From: Chara braunii | Lineage: Eukaryota; Streptophyta; Charophyceae; Charales; Characeae | DNA length: 39,729 nt | NCBI GenBank assembly: GCA_003427395.1 | Contig: BFEA01000001.1 | Location: forward strand, 11,403,787 to 11,443,515 | Direction of reading: 5' to 3' | Shown here: piece by piece, positions 8,906 through 19,426 of the stretch | Position numbering within the stretch: position 1 is the stretch's first letter | How the letters are laid out: each line of letters opens with the position of its first letter | Position numbers and translations under genes: made by a program | The notes under the pieces: generated by a model | The model's database searches: none | What the model was told of the DNA's origin: nothing | The model's input: the letters and a program-made list of their open reading frames with translations, nothing else

Positions 8906-10379
8906 TCCAAGCATTCAAAAATAAACATAGCACTAGACCCTCCAAACTTATGCAGTGGAGACTCTCTCAGCCTTTGGTTGACCCAGTCTAACAGATGCAA
9001 GACCATCTTCCGCTCATCTTTCCTCCCGATGCAACCCTTTTCACAATTTGCTTTCAGTCAGACAATAAAACTGAAACTGAGCTTGCGCATGCCTTCCTTT
9101 ACTTAAATCTGAGTTATATTTTGAAAGTCAAACTCAAAATTAATAACGAGGTATATGCAATACACTTCGTCAAACTGTAGAAGGATTTACAGATAAGAGT
9201 TAGAATTGGGTTTAGAGAAGGAGGATGAAACCTTTACCTCTCAGTTCCCTGCCGCCAGAACTCCTTCTGAGTTCCTGCAGAGCTTCCGGAATCGGTGCGC
9301 AAACTCCCCACAGAGTTTTGCCGCGGTCCTACGGGTTGCAATCCCGCCTGCCGCCTTCCTCTCGTAACCAGGATTAGACTGATATAAGAAATGCAGAAGA
9401 TAAGGGGTTTCAGACGCTCGAGAAACAAGAGAGGAACAAACTCAACTCTCAGGAGAGGGCCTCCTTACCTTCATGCGTCTGAGGACCCCGCAATAGCAGC
9501 CAGAACGAAGCAGCAACTTGATAAAGTGAAGTCAACCACCAGCTACAGACTCTCCGACGTCCTTCCAAGTCATAGCAATACTCCTCTTCAAGAGTTTGAT
9601 CACTCCCTTAGGTCACACTATGGTCCTCTTTGGCCAATCTGCCGCTATGCAACCAAGAAGGATGTGTTCAAATAGAGCACACTTTCATGCTCTATTCGAA
9701 CTGAGAGTCAAAAGTAGAAGCAACCTAGCGCGATGGTATGCACCGCGCGCGTAGCAACAAGGTACCATATAGTACCCTAGCAACAAGGTACCGCGCTACA
9801 TCACTACATATAAAACCCAGCGACATATGATGCAAAACAAGATACTGCATTGCGTAAGCTAGACGCAGGCATAACGTCATATAATCGACACACAACCAAG
9901 TTCTAGTCAAGTTACCCTCGGAGCATATCAGTCCGTTGCTGAAGATCACAGCAGCGATTCCGGGCTATCCTGCAGCAATGCATGTTCTAAACCTCGCAGC
10001 TAAAATCAACAGCTCGTCATCATGATAACTTGGCCCGTTTGAGCATTTAACAACAACGACTAAGGTAATTTGCAGATTGTTGGCCTTCTCTATAAGCAAG
10101 CACGTGCCTTCATACCTCGAAGCCCCAACTGCTTTCCGACTTTGTTCACCTCATGCGCTTGACCATAGTGCATCGGAGTAGGAGCCTTCACCGGTAAGTT
10201 ACTCTTCTTCAACAGGACTAGCAAAATCAAATAAACCTTCCCACATCACCTGGGAGGGTGCAGCCCTGTCTGCTGCATGCTCCAACCTCCTTTCGGTCAG
10301 GTATGCCATCCCTCCTCTTTATTCGTGCTCAGTTCAAAGCCAGATCGCAATGTTGTTATCATTTTTTTTTTTTTTTTTC
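8906..10379. other. no recognised gene
   Basis: Open frames such as 9,391-9,675 (plus strand) show no known domain. At 9,746-9,795 GTAGCAACAAGGTACC-like blocks are duplicated about 33 bp apart, and ATATAAAA at about 9,808 is an isolated TATA-like string. A T-run (10,362-10,378) precedes the 26S fragment. I cannot support a gene here. Confidence 0.35.
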
Positions 10380-10735
10380 CCTACGCTGTCCGCACCTCGT
10401 TTCTGCGCCAATTGCGAGCTAACTCAGATACCACAAGGGATGTCCTTTGATACAGACAGAAGGACGGTGGTCTTCGGAAGCCGACGTCCGCTAAGGCGTG
10501 CGCAACAACACGCCTGCTGGGTTGGTCAACTTTAGACCGAGCAACACCGAAGCGCACGACCTACGCACAATCGTAACGGCGATGCTAACACTTCGGTGAG
10601 TAAGGGGGCACGGGCCCACTACGAAACCTGCAGCGTGGACTAAGTGAAGCCGGTCCTGGTGCAGATTTTGGTGGTAGTAGCAAATATTCAAATGAGAACT
10701 TTAAAGGTCGTAGTGGAGGCAGGTTCTATCTGACC
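10380..10735 (+). pseudogene. 26S rRNA fragment (plus strand), diverged
   Basis: The order of conserved large-subunit rRNA blocks is clear. GCGCCAATTGCGAGCTAACT (rRNA: CCCAACTGCGCGCTAACC) comes first. It is followed by GACAGAAGGACGGTGGTC (rRNA: GACAGCAGGACGGTGGTCAT), then GTCCGCTAAGGCGTGCGCAA (rRNA: ATCCGCTAAGGAGTGTGTAA). Then come GGTGCAGATTTTGGTGG and AATATTCAAATGAGAACTTT. The rest between blocks is mutated, so this is a pseudogene, not an rRNA locus. It breaks off just after GGCAGGTTCTA and is joined head-on to a minus-strand 26S piece. Confidence 0.85.
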
Positions 10736-10739
10736 CTGC

Positions 10740-11050
10740 CGCTGGGTCAGCCTGCCGCAAGGTCAAAACTGCAGCAACCTCCCACCGGTGCCCCCTGGCC
10801 TCGCCTAGCTCAGACATAATTCACCATCTTTCGTGTCCCAACAACCACGCTCACCCTCAAACCATCTCACAGCGGATCACCGTCTGCGGACGGTGCGCCC
10901 ACAGCAACCCTCGTCTCTCTTGGGCTGTAGTCCCACAGGCTCGCTCGGAATGTTCTCCAATTCCCTTCCACTTTTAGGCTACCGACGCTCTCCAATCGGG
11001 AAGCGAGGGAATCCACGACCACAGACCCCACAACTCCCATATCCGTTGAC
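10740..11050 (-). pseudogene. 26S rRNA fragment (minus strand), diverged
   Basis: On the plus strand at about 10,818-10,843, TTCACCATCTTTCGTGTCCC is the reverse complement of the conserved 26S segment 'GGGACCCGAAAGATGGTGAA'. On the minus strand it is followed by GTCTGAGCTAGGCGAGGCCA (rRNA: GCCTGAGCGGGGCGAAGCCA). It is preceded by blocks matching the rRNA stretch 'CTTGATCTTCTGAGAAGGGT' more loosely. The upper end near 11,050 is uncertain. This piece is the part of 26S that normally lies upstream of the plus-strand piece beside it, so the locus is an inversion or a fold-back join. Confidence 0.8.
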
Positions 11051-11202
11051 CTTTTCAATCCGTATTTCAACGTGGGAAGGGTGAAGGAGTTTTCATTGGC
11101 ACCCTGTGTCCGGCGACATAGCAACTAAGCCAGTCCTGTTGGTCCCGACACCAGCCTCGAAACCGATCCTCGAGCCAAAATAGTAAACATAAAGTAGGAA
11201 TA

Positions 11203-11203
11203 C

Positions 11204-11234
<31 letters not shown>
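11203..11234. repeat. (TAA)n microsatellite
   Basis: About ten uninterrupted TAA units. Confidence 0.95.
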
Positions 11235-11238
<4 letters not shown>

Positions 11239-11437
11239 ATAATCACGAGGAACATTGAAAAAGCAAGGGTACCAGGGGCCACGGGTCTCAATGGTCTGTG
11301 GCGTCCCGCACCCCAAGACCGCACATGGTTGCGCCTCGCTGGCGATACCCCTCGTGCGCCGCTCAACCAGACGGGGACCTAAGCTTCTTCTCTCGCGCGC
11401 GCCATCAAACGAGTGAGGGTCGACTTGCAGAAAACAC

Positions 11438-11465
11438 ACCAAATACCCTTGTAAGGGTATTTGGT
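11438..11465. other. perfect 13-bp palindrome with 2-nt spacer
   Basis: ACCAAATACCCTT and AAGGGTATTTGGT are exact reverse complements separated by GT. It lies just inside a MITE-family end (11,475-11,527) and may be part of that element's subterminal structure. It resembles a terminator-type or operator-type dyad, but nothing else here supports transcription. Confidence 0.8.
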
Positions 11466-11474
11466 ACGACAACA

Positions 11475-11527
11475 GGCGGGCCGCCTGGGAAAACAACGTG
11501 ACCCGGACGGCCTGGCTAGTAGCCTAG
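11475..11527 (-). mobile_element. terminal fragment of the CTAGGCTACCAG MITE family
   Basis: Read on the minus strand from 11,527, the sequence begins CTAGGCTACTAGCC, then AGGCCGTCCGGGTCAC and TTTTCCCAGGC. This matches the terminus of the intact copy at 21,987 (CTAGGCTACCAGCC, GGGCCACCCAAGTCAC, TTTTCCCGGGC). The rest of the element is not recognisable at lower coordinates, so only one end remains. Confidence 0.6.
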
Positions 11528-13822
11528 AAATCCATGTATTTTATTTTATTTTTTAGGTTTTTCATTGATTTGTATCAGCCTAATAAACTGATTCAAAGTC
11601 AATATTGGTTCAAAGAGCAGGGGTACTAGAGGTTAATCAAGCTACAAAGTGATCGATGAACTTGATGCACGTGATGAGTCACTTACATTTTTTTTACGTT
11701 GCAACATTATGGAGCAACTGTAGGTACTTAGTGAGGAGAAACCTACTGATATGAAATTTCAGTTAGCAGGTAGTATGTTCATTACTATAGGTTGCTAATA
11801 CATCCCCGGTGCTCTTATTTTAGACTTTCAGTAAACGAAATTATATAATCCTACAACGTTCTCCCTTATATAACTACTTTGTGTGGGATGCATGTTTGTA
11901 TGGTCTATTACAAATTTACAATATTAATACAAAGATTCACTTTATGAAGTGTCAAGGTGACAACTATAAAGATTGTGGTGCCATGTTACTTCAATTTGAG
12001 AAACTTATCGTTGTGGGATAACAAAAAAATGTAGGAGAGATTGTCATGTTTTGAGTGTGACCTTATAGTAGAAATATTAAGATATCATCATTCCATGTGT
12101 AGATAAATAGTTTAAAGTTGTATGCACGAAATTTGACATAAGTGTTACAAATGTTTGTACCTTAGTCTTGTTATGAGAAAATATGCATGACCTTTGTTAT
12201 AAGTGTTCTAAATGTTTGCATATTATGTTTCGACATGCAGTGCGACAAACTTCTGCTAACGTCAATCTTATAATAAACTCTTTATTTGGAGTATGCAAAA
12301 TCAAATATACATTAATCTTGGTTACGAGAAATTACATAAAGCATTGTTTATATTAGTTTCTTGGGAATTGACAATATGCTTTAAAAAAAAATTGAAAGGT
12401 TTTGTATGTTTTTTTTATCCACTTGTAGTGAATTGTTTTTTTTTTTCCGTTTTATCAGTGACTAATATATTTTTTCTCATTAAACAGATATAAGTTGTCA
12501 CTTAAAAACAAACCTTCGACCCACTTTATGTGTTATACTATCTTCCACATACCTTTATCTCTTTTCCTTATGTTGAGTTAAAAATTGTTAAACTAGTAAG
12601 TAGGCGCGCAACTTTTTGCACCCAACCATATTGATTCCGCTTTTTAAAAAATAGTTACCTACCGACAAGAGGAAATTCGTTGTATACGGGGTTTGCTCTT
12701 AAACCACTGATACTTGACTCATATATCATCCACATATCTTTGTTGTGCATACACAATAATTTTTTGAGCCTTTATTGTCATCGATAAAATTCATTAATGA
12801 CCCACACCGGTTCATTTCTTGGAGCGCAAGACATCCACAGGGTCGAAGAAAGTGCCTCAAGAGTATTCGTGGTTTAATATATTTAATTATGATTGGCAGC
12901 ACATAATTTGTGACGTGGACAATGCGATGTTATCTTCTTAATATGAATAATATAAAGGATTAAAGGTGAGGATTATTGATCTGAACATCTTCTTTTATCC
13001 CCCACCACCTTGCTCCAGCCATACCCTCAAGTATCACTTTTCACTTCTTACCCTCTCTCTCTCTCTTCCTCACACCGAGTTTAACAATATTTAACTGGCT
13101 GGTAGATGGTTAACATTTTTTGTTAAAACATATTGATTCTACTTTGAAATAATAAACACTTATTGACCATAATAACTTTATTGTGTACCTCCTGCATATT
13201 TTGTTCTGATTCGCAGCATGTCTTTGTAGACCTCCTTTTCGTTGATGGGAACGACTTCACTAGTTCCCTTTCACTTCCCTTGGTATTTCCATTTTGCCAT
13301 CACCCCCATTTATCTCCTTACGTCCGTTTACTCCTCTGTTTTTTTTTCGTTTTTCTTCCTCCTCCTTTTCACGTCTAAGTCATTTTCCTCTTCCGACCAT
13401 TATCACCATTCCTTATATAGTGTCGTCCTTTTCGCTCGTCTGTCTCCTCCTCCCCTTTATCCTTGACCTCCTCTTCCTCCTCCTCCTCCTTCCCCATTCA
13501 GCGCGTGCCATACGACATACATTCCCCCCCCCCTCTTTTGATTTGGTTGCTATGCCCCGCTTCTCCTGCTTTCTCCTCCAACACTCTTTTCTTATCACAA
13601 CTTTGATTGTTGTTGAGTGCAGCTACTGTGCCATAACCCATCCGCACATTTTTTCTTCAACGCTACATGATCTTGACAAATTATTCCGAGCTTGGTTTAT
13701 GATACCTCATCACATTATTTACTTAAGGTCACTTGAGGTAAGATGTAAGACTTAGAAGATGGAATATGATCAATGTGATAGATGTTTTTTATAACAAAGA
13801 TAAAACATGAAGGTAACAAAAA
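11528..13822. other. AT-rich stretch without a recognisable gene
   Basis: No domain, RNA or clear repeat is recognised in about 2.3 kb. A plus-strand pyrimidine-rich block (13,260-13,500) contains C8 and CTCCTC runs and generates Ser/Pro/Leu-rich open frames. Those frames reflect composition, not coding. Confidence 0.4.
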
Positions 13823-15780
13823 ATGGCCGCGAACCTGAACCTGCAGTCTCTTAATGTAAATGGTTTGACCTCAACGAAAGTACTAAAATATCAAGCCACA
13901 TATGATAAACTCAAGGGAATGGAAGGGAAGGTGTGGTCAGATGCTATACCTATTCAGAAAATTAATTTCATAGACACAACATAACATCATCACATCATCA
14001 AATCTTATCACACCAAACGTATATAACACATGCACCTCAACCTGGTAATGTTGGAGTGGTCGGTTAGCTACCCCGCAACTCGAAGATTGAGCCACTAGAC
14101 TGCCCGACAGACCAAATTGTAGGGAGATGATTTTACCTCCTGGTTATGGTAAAATTATAAGTGGTTATCATTTTTTGTGTTTATGGGCCTAACGAAGGTG
14201 ATGAAGATCACCTGCTAATAAACATCATCATCTTGATGGTTTGAGATTTCAACGCAACTCCTGATAGACATCTAGATTGATGAAATATCATCTTCCTTGT
14301 CTTGCATATGTGAAAAAGGATAAACATATCATTGCTGACACGAGTCATTCATTCACTCGATATCATTTCCTACCTCATGCACTTTCACGTGTTTTATGAA
14401 AAGTCAAATTATACGAGCCTCAAATTTTCGCATTCATTTATTCCTTTGTATGAGGAGTTGCAAGGAGCATTTCAAGTGACTGAAGTATTTATTTGCAGCC
14501 TGTTCTCTGGTCTTGATCATGCCATGGCATGGTGATACTTCCCTTTCACAAAAAAACAGACCAAGAGCATGGTTCTATAAATAGAATTAATCCCCACTTA
14601 AGATTGATCGATTCAAAACATATAGACAGGATGTGCACTGTATTTCAAGGTCAATTTGACCAAAAGGTTAGTGGGTTGAATATCAATCATTTGATCAATC
14701 AAATAGACAATGACATGGTCTGTAATGTGGGGTCAATGATACCCCAAACCCCTTCAGATTTAGGTTGAGTTATCGAGTGTCATGCAAATCACATTTTTGC
14801 ATTAATGATTGTTTCACCATAGGTAGGCCACCATTTGTCTTCGTAATGTAGGAGGAGCGTAATGTAGAAAGAGTGATTTTATCATGTGTCTAAATAGAAG
14901 ACTTATACTACAAAGATGCACAAATAACATTATTAATAATAAGAGTGTGACCCAAAAGAGAAATGTGTTTGTTTTTTCAAAGGTCCATCTTGAAAAGAGC
15001 CGGTTAGGAGATTCAGTCATTGTTGGTTGTTTGCACACCGTCTGTCATCAACGAATAGAGGTCTCCAAAGACATCAGTTAATATTCGGTTGCTCTAAAGG
15101 TCTGTCACGTTTACAAATCCCAATCATGTTTCCTCAAGGGTTGTCATTTAAACCAGATACTCAGACTCTTATTTTCCATTTAGCCATAGACCCCACTAGT
15201 TGAACCAGGTGAGGGTAAGGAGGCCGGAAGAGGAGATGGACTCGTTCTCTAGATTCCCTCTCCGTAAAATTTAAATGTAAAATGCTACGATCTAAGGTTC
15301 ACCTCAAGAGTACCTAAATGTTAATAAGGAAGCTCTTTGTTCAATTAAGTAGCTCAATAACATCAAAGATATATCGGCGAAGGTGACATCCCTACAATGA
15401 CAGGCTGACCATCGTTGTCTGTCACGAAATGATTCGATCATACACCGATCTTCATTCGAACAAAAGTGGTTAGTGCTGCTTGGTGTAAGTTCGGTACTTT
15501 GACATTCTTGGGGAGATGCACCCCAGGGACAATTGAACATATTTTCTTACAATGCTCTAACCCGAATGTTTGTCCAACTTTGGGGTGGTGGGATATGATA
15601 TAAAGTCAATTGGACACATCTCACCCAGGACACTGAGACTAAGCATTGTTATGTGAAACTTGACATCCGGATCTTAATGAATGATTTCACGCAAAATCTT
15701 TTAAATTTAAAATACGGCGGGTTGTAATCTGAACCTTATGGAGGAGATGATGCACTCATGAAATGAAAGGAGTGTGGTTG
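13823..15780 (+). pseudogene. eroded LINE ORF2 (endonuclease start, endonuclease core, zf-RVT end)
   Basis: At 13,823 an ATG opens MAANLNLQSLNVNGLTSTK, the typical start of a LINE AP-type endonuclease. At 14,170-14,280 the plus strand gives FCVYGPNEGDEDHLLI, then ILMV, a TGA, and DFNATPD. These are the Y-P-N and (G)DFN motifs of the same domain. Near 14,510 GLDHAMAW matches the SDH motif, followed by HGSINRINPHLRLIDSKHI. At 15,510-15,560 CTPGTIEHIFLQCSN is a zinc-finger-RT pattern (C..C..E..H..C) found at the ORF2 C-terminus. Only 1.75 kb separates start and end (normally about 3 kb), and no RT motif is visible between, so the RT core is largely deleted. A SINE-like piece interrupts it at 13,980-14,112. 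Confidence 0.65.
13980..14112 (-). mobile_element. possible SINE-like insertion within the LINE remnant
   Basis: On the minus strand from 14,112 the sequence contains GGGCAGTCTAGTGGCTCAAT (A-box-like). A weaker B-box-like GGTAGCTAACC comes about 18 nt later, and a GATGATGTGATGATG tail ends near 13,985. It sits exactly where the LINE endonuclease frame is broken between KINFIDTT and the next recognisable motif. The B-box match is poor, so this is tentative. Confidence 0.3.
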
Positions 15781-17390
15781 TATGAACCATAGTTTACTGA
15801 CACCATCAAACATAAGATTCAAACTAACATTACTACTCAATACGAGCTGGCGAAATAAAAAAATACAACATTTATATTCTAATAAAAAAAAAATTCATCA
15901 CATTAAAAACTTTAGTGGTTGTTGGCTTGGGGAAATCCATGGGGGGAAACTAGGGATTATAACATGAAAGGGAAACATAATGGTAATGATGTGGAATGTT
16001 GCAAACATTATTGCTTGTTGTTTGATAACTAGTCCATAATGGATCATAATATTATATGAAAATCTTCCACTAACTTTCCATATTTTTCCTCTCATTCCCC
16101 ATTAATGTACGTAGTCGAATATTAATTAAAGTAATATTATTTTGGGTCAATCAATGAGGGTTTAGGGCTTTAGTTGCAGGGTTGGTCTTGGTACACAACA
16201 TACATCTGAGTGATAAGATGTCAACAGTTCAAATGACGATTTAACAATTTAGTTTCGGTACACATTATATGAGGGATGCTCGTAATATTTGTTGTTCACC
16301 AAGCGGGTAAAAAGGTACATAGTCTATTTATCCTTAGGTATTACATAGTTATCACATAGAAACAATGATATTAGTAGTGGTAGCAGTTGGTCAAAGTTAA
16401 TACTTGGTAGTTATCATATTAGCACATTGTTTCCTATATGGTATTTGGATGCTAAAAGAGGAGAGAGTAATCAGACGGTTCCCTACAGGTTGAAGAGACA
16501 TATCTCACCCTATCCTTTCGCATCGCGATTATCATTTAGTCAAACTAAGTTTGCAATAGGGATTGTCAATTCCTGATCCACTATCCAATCAGTCAATCCG
16601 CTGATATTATGGGGTAATCAATGTTAGAGGGCATCAATATTGCTTTCACAAAAAAATTGAAAATAATTGTTTAAGTGTTGAATAAAAACCAAGTTGAAAA
16701 CAAGTCAGACATCAGTGAATCTGTGAATTACTTGGAGCTGACTAGCACCGGGGATGTGCTCGCACTGGTATGAGGATCAGTGTATGCCCGATCCTGATAT
16801 CACAAGTCGCAAATGTAATAGGTGTGTGACTCGTGTGAGACATATTTCCCCATATTTAATAGTTGGGAATAACAAAAGACATACAAAGAGCATTGTTTGA
16901 GTCTGTGAACAACCTTGCTAGAAACGAGAAAGAGACGTTTTTAAGTAGCGGGCATGAAGTCTGCCACAAAATCCGTAAAAGAGGGGAGTAGGCCGACGGA
17001 TGAGCTTACTGCACGAAAGCGTTGGAATCCGTATTTTTTTTAATCCTGTGGGAGTATTGCAAATCCTATGTCTCATTAGGATGGGACGTACTTCAATGGG
17101 ATAAAGAAGTTACTGGTAGGAGTCTCTCTTTCCACCTGCATGAATATTTATTTTTCCGGTAAACCACGACTACCTCGATCAACCAAAAAAGAAAAAATCT
17201 TAACTGTTAATACACTGTGACTTTAGGGGGTCCGCGTCGGGAAGTCGAAGTACTGGTCGGTACTATTTTTGTTTGTAAATTAAAATAACAACAAAAATAT
17301 AAAGAAAAAAATACCACTTCAAAACAAAAAAAAACTAAATAGAAAAATAAAATAAAAACGCATTTTGATTCAAGGGCGCGGTGAGTGGGT
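15781..17390. other. AT-rich stretch without a recognisable gene
   Basis: Only short frames. At 16,190-16,250 a tRNA-like pattern (TTGGTACACAAC ... AACAGTTCAAATG) is too degenerate to call. No other motif is found. Confidence 0.4.
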
Positions 17391-17462
17391 GTGTGCGTGT
17401 GTGTGTGTGTGTGTATGTGTGTGTGGTGAGTGTGTGTGTGTATGTGTGTGTGTGTGTGTGTA

Positions 17463-17558
<96 letters not shown>

Positions 17559-17585
17559 CTCGCAAAAATTGCGAGCTCTCTCTCT

Positions 17586-17632
<47 letters not shown>
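17391..17632. repeat. compound microsatellite with a central palindrome
   Basis: In order: (GT)n with GTAT interruptions (17,394-17,473), (GA)n, (GATA)n (17,500-17,531), (GA)n, then GCTCGCAAAAATTGCGAGC, then (CT)n to 17,632. The centre is a perfect dyad: 17-bp arms at 17,549-17,565 and 17,569-17,585 around AAA. After a short interruption the arms continue as (GA)n against (CT)n. Long Ser/Leu or Arg/Glu repeat frames through here are not genes. Confidence 0.95.
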
Positions 17633-17636
<4 letters not shown>

Positions 17637-17654
17637 AAACACGCATTGTTTATT

Positions 17655-17763
17655 CTCGACAAAATGAGAATGAATCTTCCCCGACTTTACAAAACGATTC
17701 ATTATATTGTTGCACCTTCTGTTGAATCCCACCACGCGCTTGAAAATAGAGATCTTTCTTTCG

Positions 17764-17835
<72 letters not shown>

Positions 17836-18000
17836 GCGTTTCAAGCGAGCCATCGATATCTTTGCAAAAAGAGAATGAATCTTCCACAACAATGCGGAAT
17901 TATCCATTCTTGTTTTGCACATTCTCCTGCCACGCGCCCTCTCTCGTTCTCTCCCTCTCTCTCTATCTGTCTCCCTCTCTCTTCCGTTCTGTCTCTCACC
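17655..18000. repeat. ~200-bp direct duplication carrying (CT)n tracts
   Basis: ACAAAATGAGAATGAATCTT at 17,661 recurs as CAAAAAGAGAATGAATCTTC at 17,863. In both copies TTGCAC is followed by a pyrimidine-rich stretch and CCACGCGC, then a (CT)-rich tract (17,770-17,830, pure CT, in copy 1; imperfect CT, 17,936-17,990, in copy 2). Copies differ at many positions, so the duplication is old. Confidence 0.7.
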
Positions 18001-18080
18001 CCTCCCCATCCCTCGTGAGGATAAAAATTGGCTCCTTTGTTTTTTATTGTTTTTGTTTTTAAAAACTACGAGAGGGTGAG

Positions 18081-18229
18081 AAAATGAGCTATAATTGCAC
18101 CATTGACCAATATATAGTTTCGAATTGCAGTTATGACAATGTATACAACCCAACGTTTTGGCCAGGTAGGGTGCCTGAAGTACATTTGCAAATTGTATTT
18201 TTCCTGATAGTGCAATTATAGCTCGTTTT
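18081..18229. mobile_element. 149-bp MITE-like inverted-repeat element
   Basis: AAAATGAGCTATAATTGCAC (18,081-18,100) and GTGCAATTATAGCTCGTTTT (18,210-18,229) are reverse complements with one mismatch in 20. GTGA lies just outside both ends (GTGAG at 18,076-18,080, GTGAC at 18,231-18,235), a possible 4-5-bp target duplication. There is no coding capacity. The superfamily is not determined. Confidence 0.65.
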
Positions 18230-18248
18230 TGTGACTCTAATGAATTAC

Positions 18249-18376
18249 TTTTTTTTTTTNNTCCTNGTAAGTCCGTTTTTTTTTTTTTTTTTTTTTTTTT
18301 TTTTNTTTTTTTTTTTTTTTTTTTTTCGTANTTNTTTTNTTTTTNTTTTTTTTTTTTTTTTTTGAGTTATACNTAC
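18249..18376. repeat. poly(T) tract with ambiguous bases
   Basis: Over 100 bp, almost all T, scattered with N. It is a homopolymer that the assembly could not resolve. It could be the tail of a minus-strand retroelement, but no element body is recognised at higher coordinates. Confidence 0.8.
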
Positions 18377-19426
18377 TANTAGNTTTAGGCTGGGGAATGA
18401 TAAGGTTACCGGACGCGAGATATGGCGGACCCGCGCAGGGATGGCGGTCCATCAGGATCAAGACGAAGGGATGAGGATGAGGGAGATGTGAGAGGCGGTT
18501 AACGGAGACCCTAAATTTCAGACAACTTGTCATGCCATTTATAACAAAATTCAAGGCTCCTTTTAACCAAACTTGCCACTAAGTCAATGGAGATGAAGCT
18601 GGAAGGGACAGCGCAACTCCAACGCAGACTCAACACGCACATACTCCTAACTGTGCAAATGAAGAATGATCCTGAAAACAGGTTGCATCTAGGTATACCC
18701 CCAATCGACTGACTAGATTGGACTGGACTGACTTGGTATGAACAGTGGTACCGGGCTAGACTGAACTAGACTGAATGAGCACACGGCCTGTGGGGTCAAG
18801 CTACAATCTGGTCTCACAAGCCGAACAGGCAAAATAACCAAATAGCCCTGGCTCTAGGCCAGGACAGCTAGATGCACGTGGCGCGTCCTCAGACTTGTAG
18901 TGGATCGCAAAAAGTTGTCGAGAACCATAAACACACTTCCGCAAAAGCAGCGGAACTCTGCAACAGTAAAACTTCATGCAGAGTCCATACGATGCATCCT
19001 ACGCTACAGAATGTCACAACAAAAGCAAATATATGATATATACATCCTAGCTAACAACAGGAAATAAAATGTAGCAGGGTACAATTCTCGAGTCTTAGAG
19101 GCAATTGCCTCAGTGTTCAAAGAAAAAGATAGCAATATGTCAGAAGGTAATGTCGTGTCGCTTGATCACTAAGAGTGGGATGGACTCAGAGGGGATGAAT
19201 GCAGCCTAAGAATCGAAACTCCTAAGGCAGTCACCAACGAAGATAGAATATGTCATTAGGCTTAGGGTAAGGGAATGGTAGCAAAACAAAACCAATGACC
19301 CTAATAGATAGATCATCAAGGGAGGTAATGCTCGACAAAACAACGACACCATGAAGGGTCGACCACGAAAGGGAAGTCTGTAATAGGGTGAAGATATGCC
19401 TAACTGAAGGCATGAAATGGCTGACA
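18377..19426. other. no recognised gene (downstream of gag on the minus strand)
   Basis: This is where pol of the minus-strand gag element would be expected, but no protease, RT, RNase H or integrase motif is seen. GACTGACTAGATTGGACTGG-type simple repetition lies at 18,708-18,775. Minus-strand frames at 19,206-19,473 continue next to gag but are not recognised. Confidence 0.4.

Noticed and set aside
16185-16260. tRNA-like or SINE-like pattern
   Set aside because: Only the AGTTCAAATG word resembles a B-box, and no cloverleaf stems could be drawn.
11803-16756. ACATCCCCGGTGCT at 11.80 kb and its reverse complement near 16.75 kb as ends of a 5-kb element spanning the AT-rich region
   Set aside because: A 14-bp inverted match is expected by chance in a window of this size, it does not extend, and there is no convincing target duplication.
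17207-18153. Open frames of up to 167 codons with Arg-Glu, Ser-Leu or Thr-His repeats on both strands
   Set aside because: They are translations of (GA)n, (CT)n and (GT)n microsatellites and have no support as genes.
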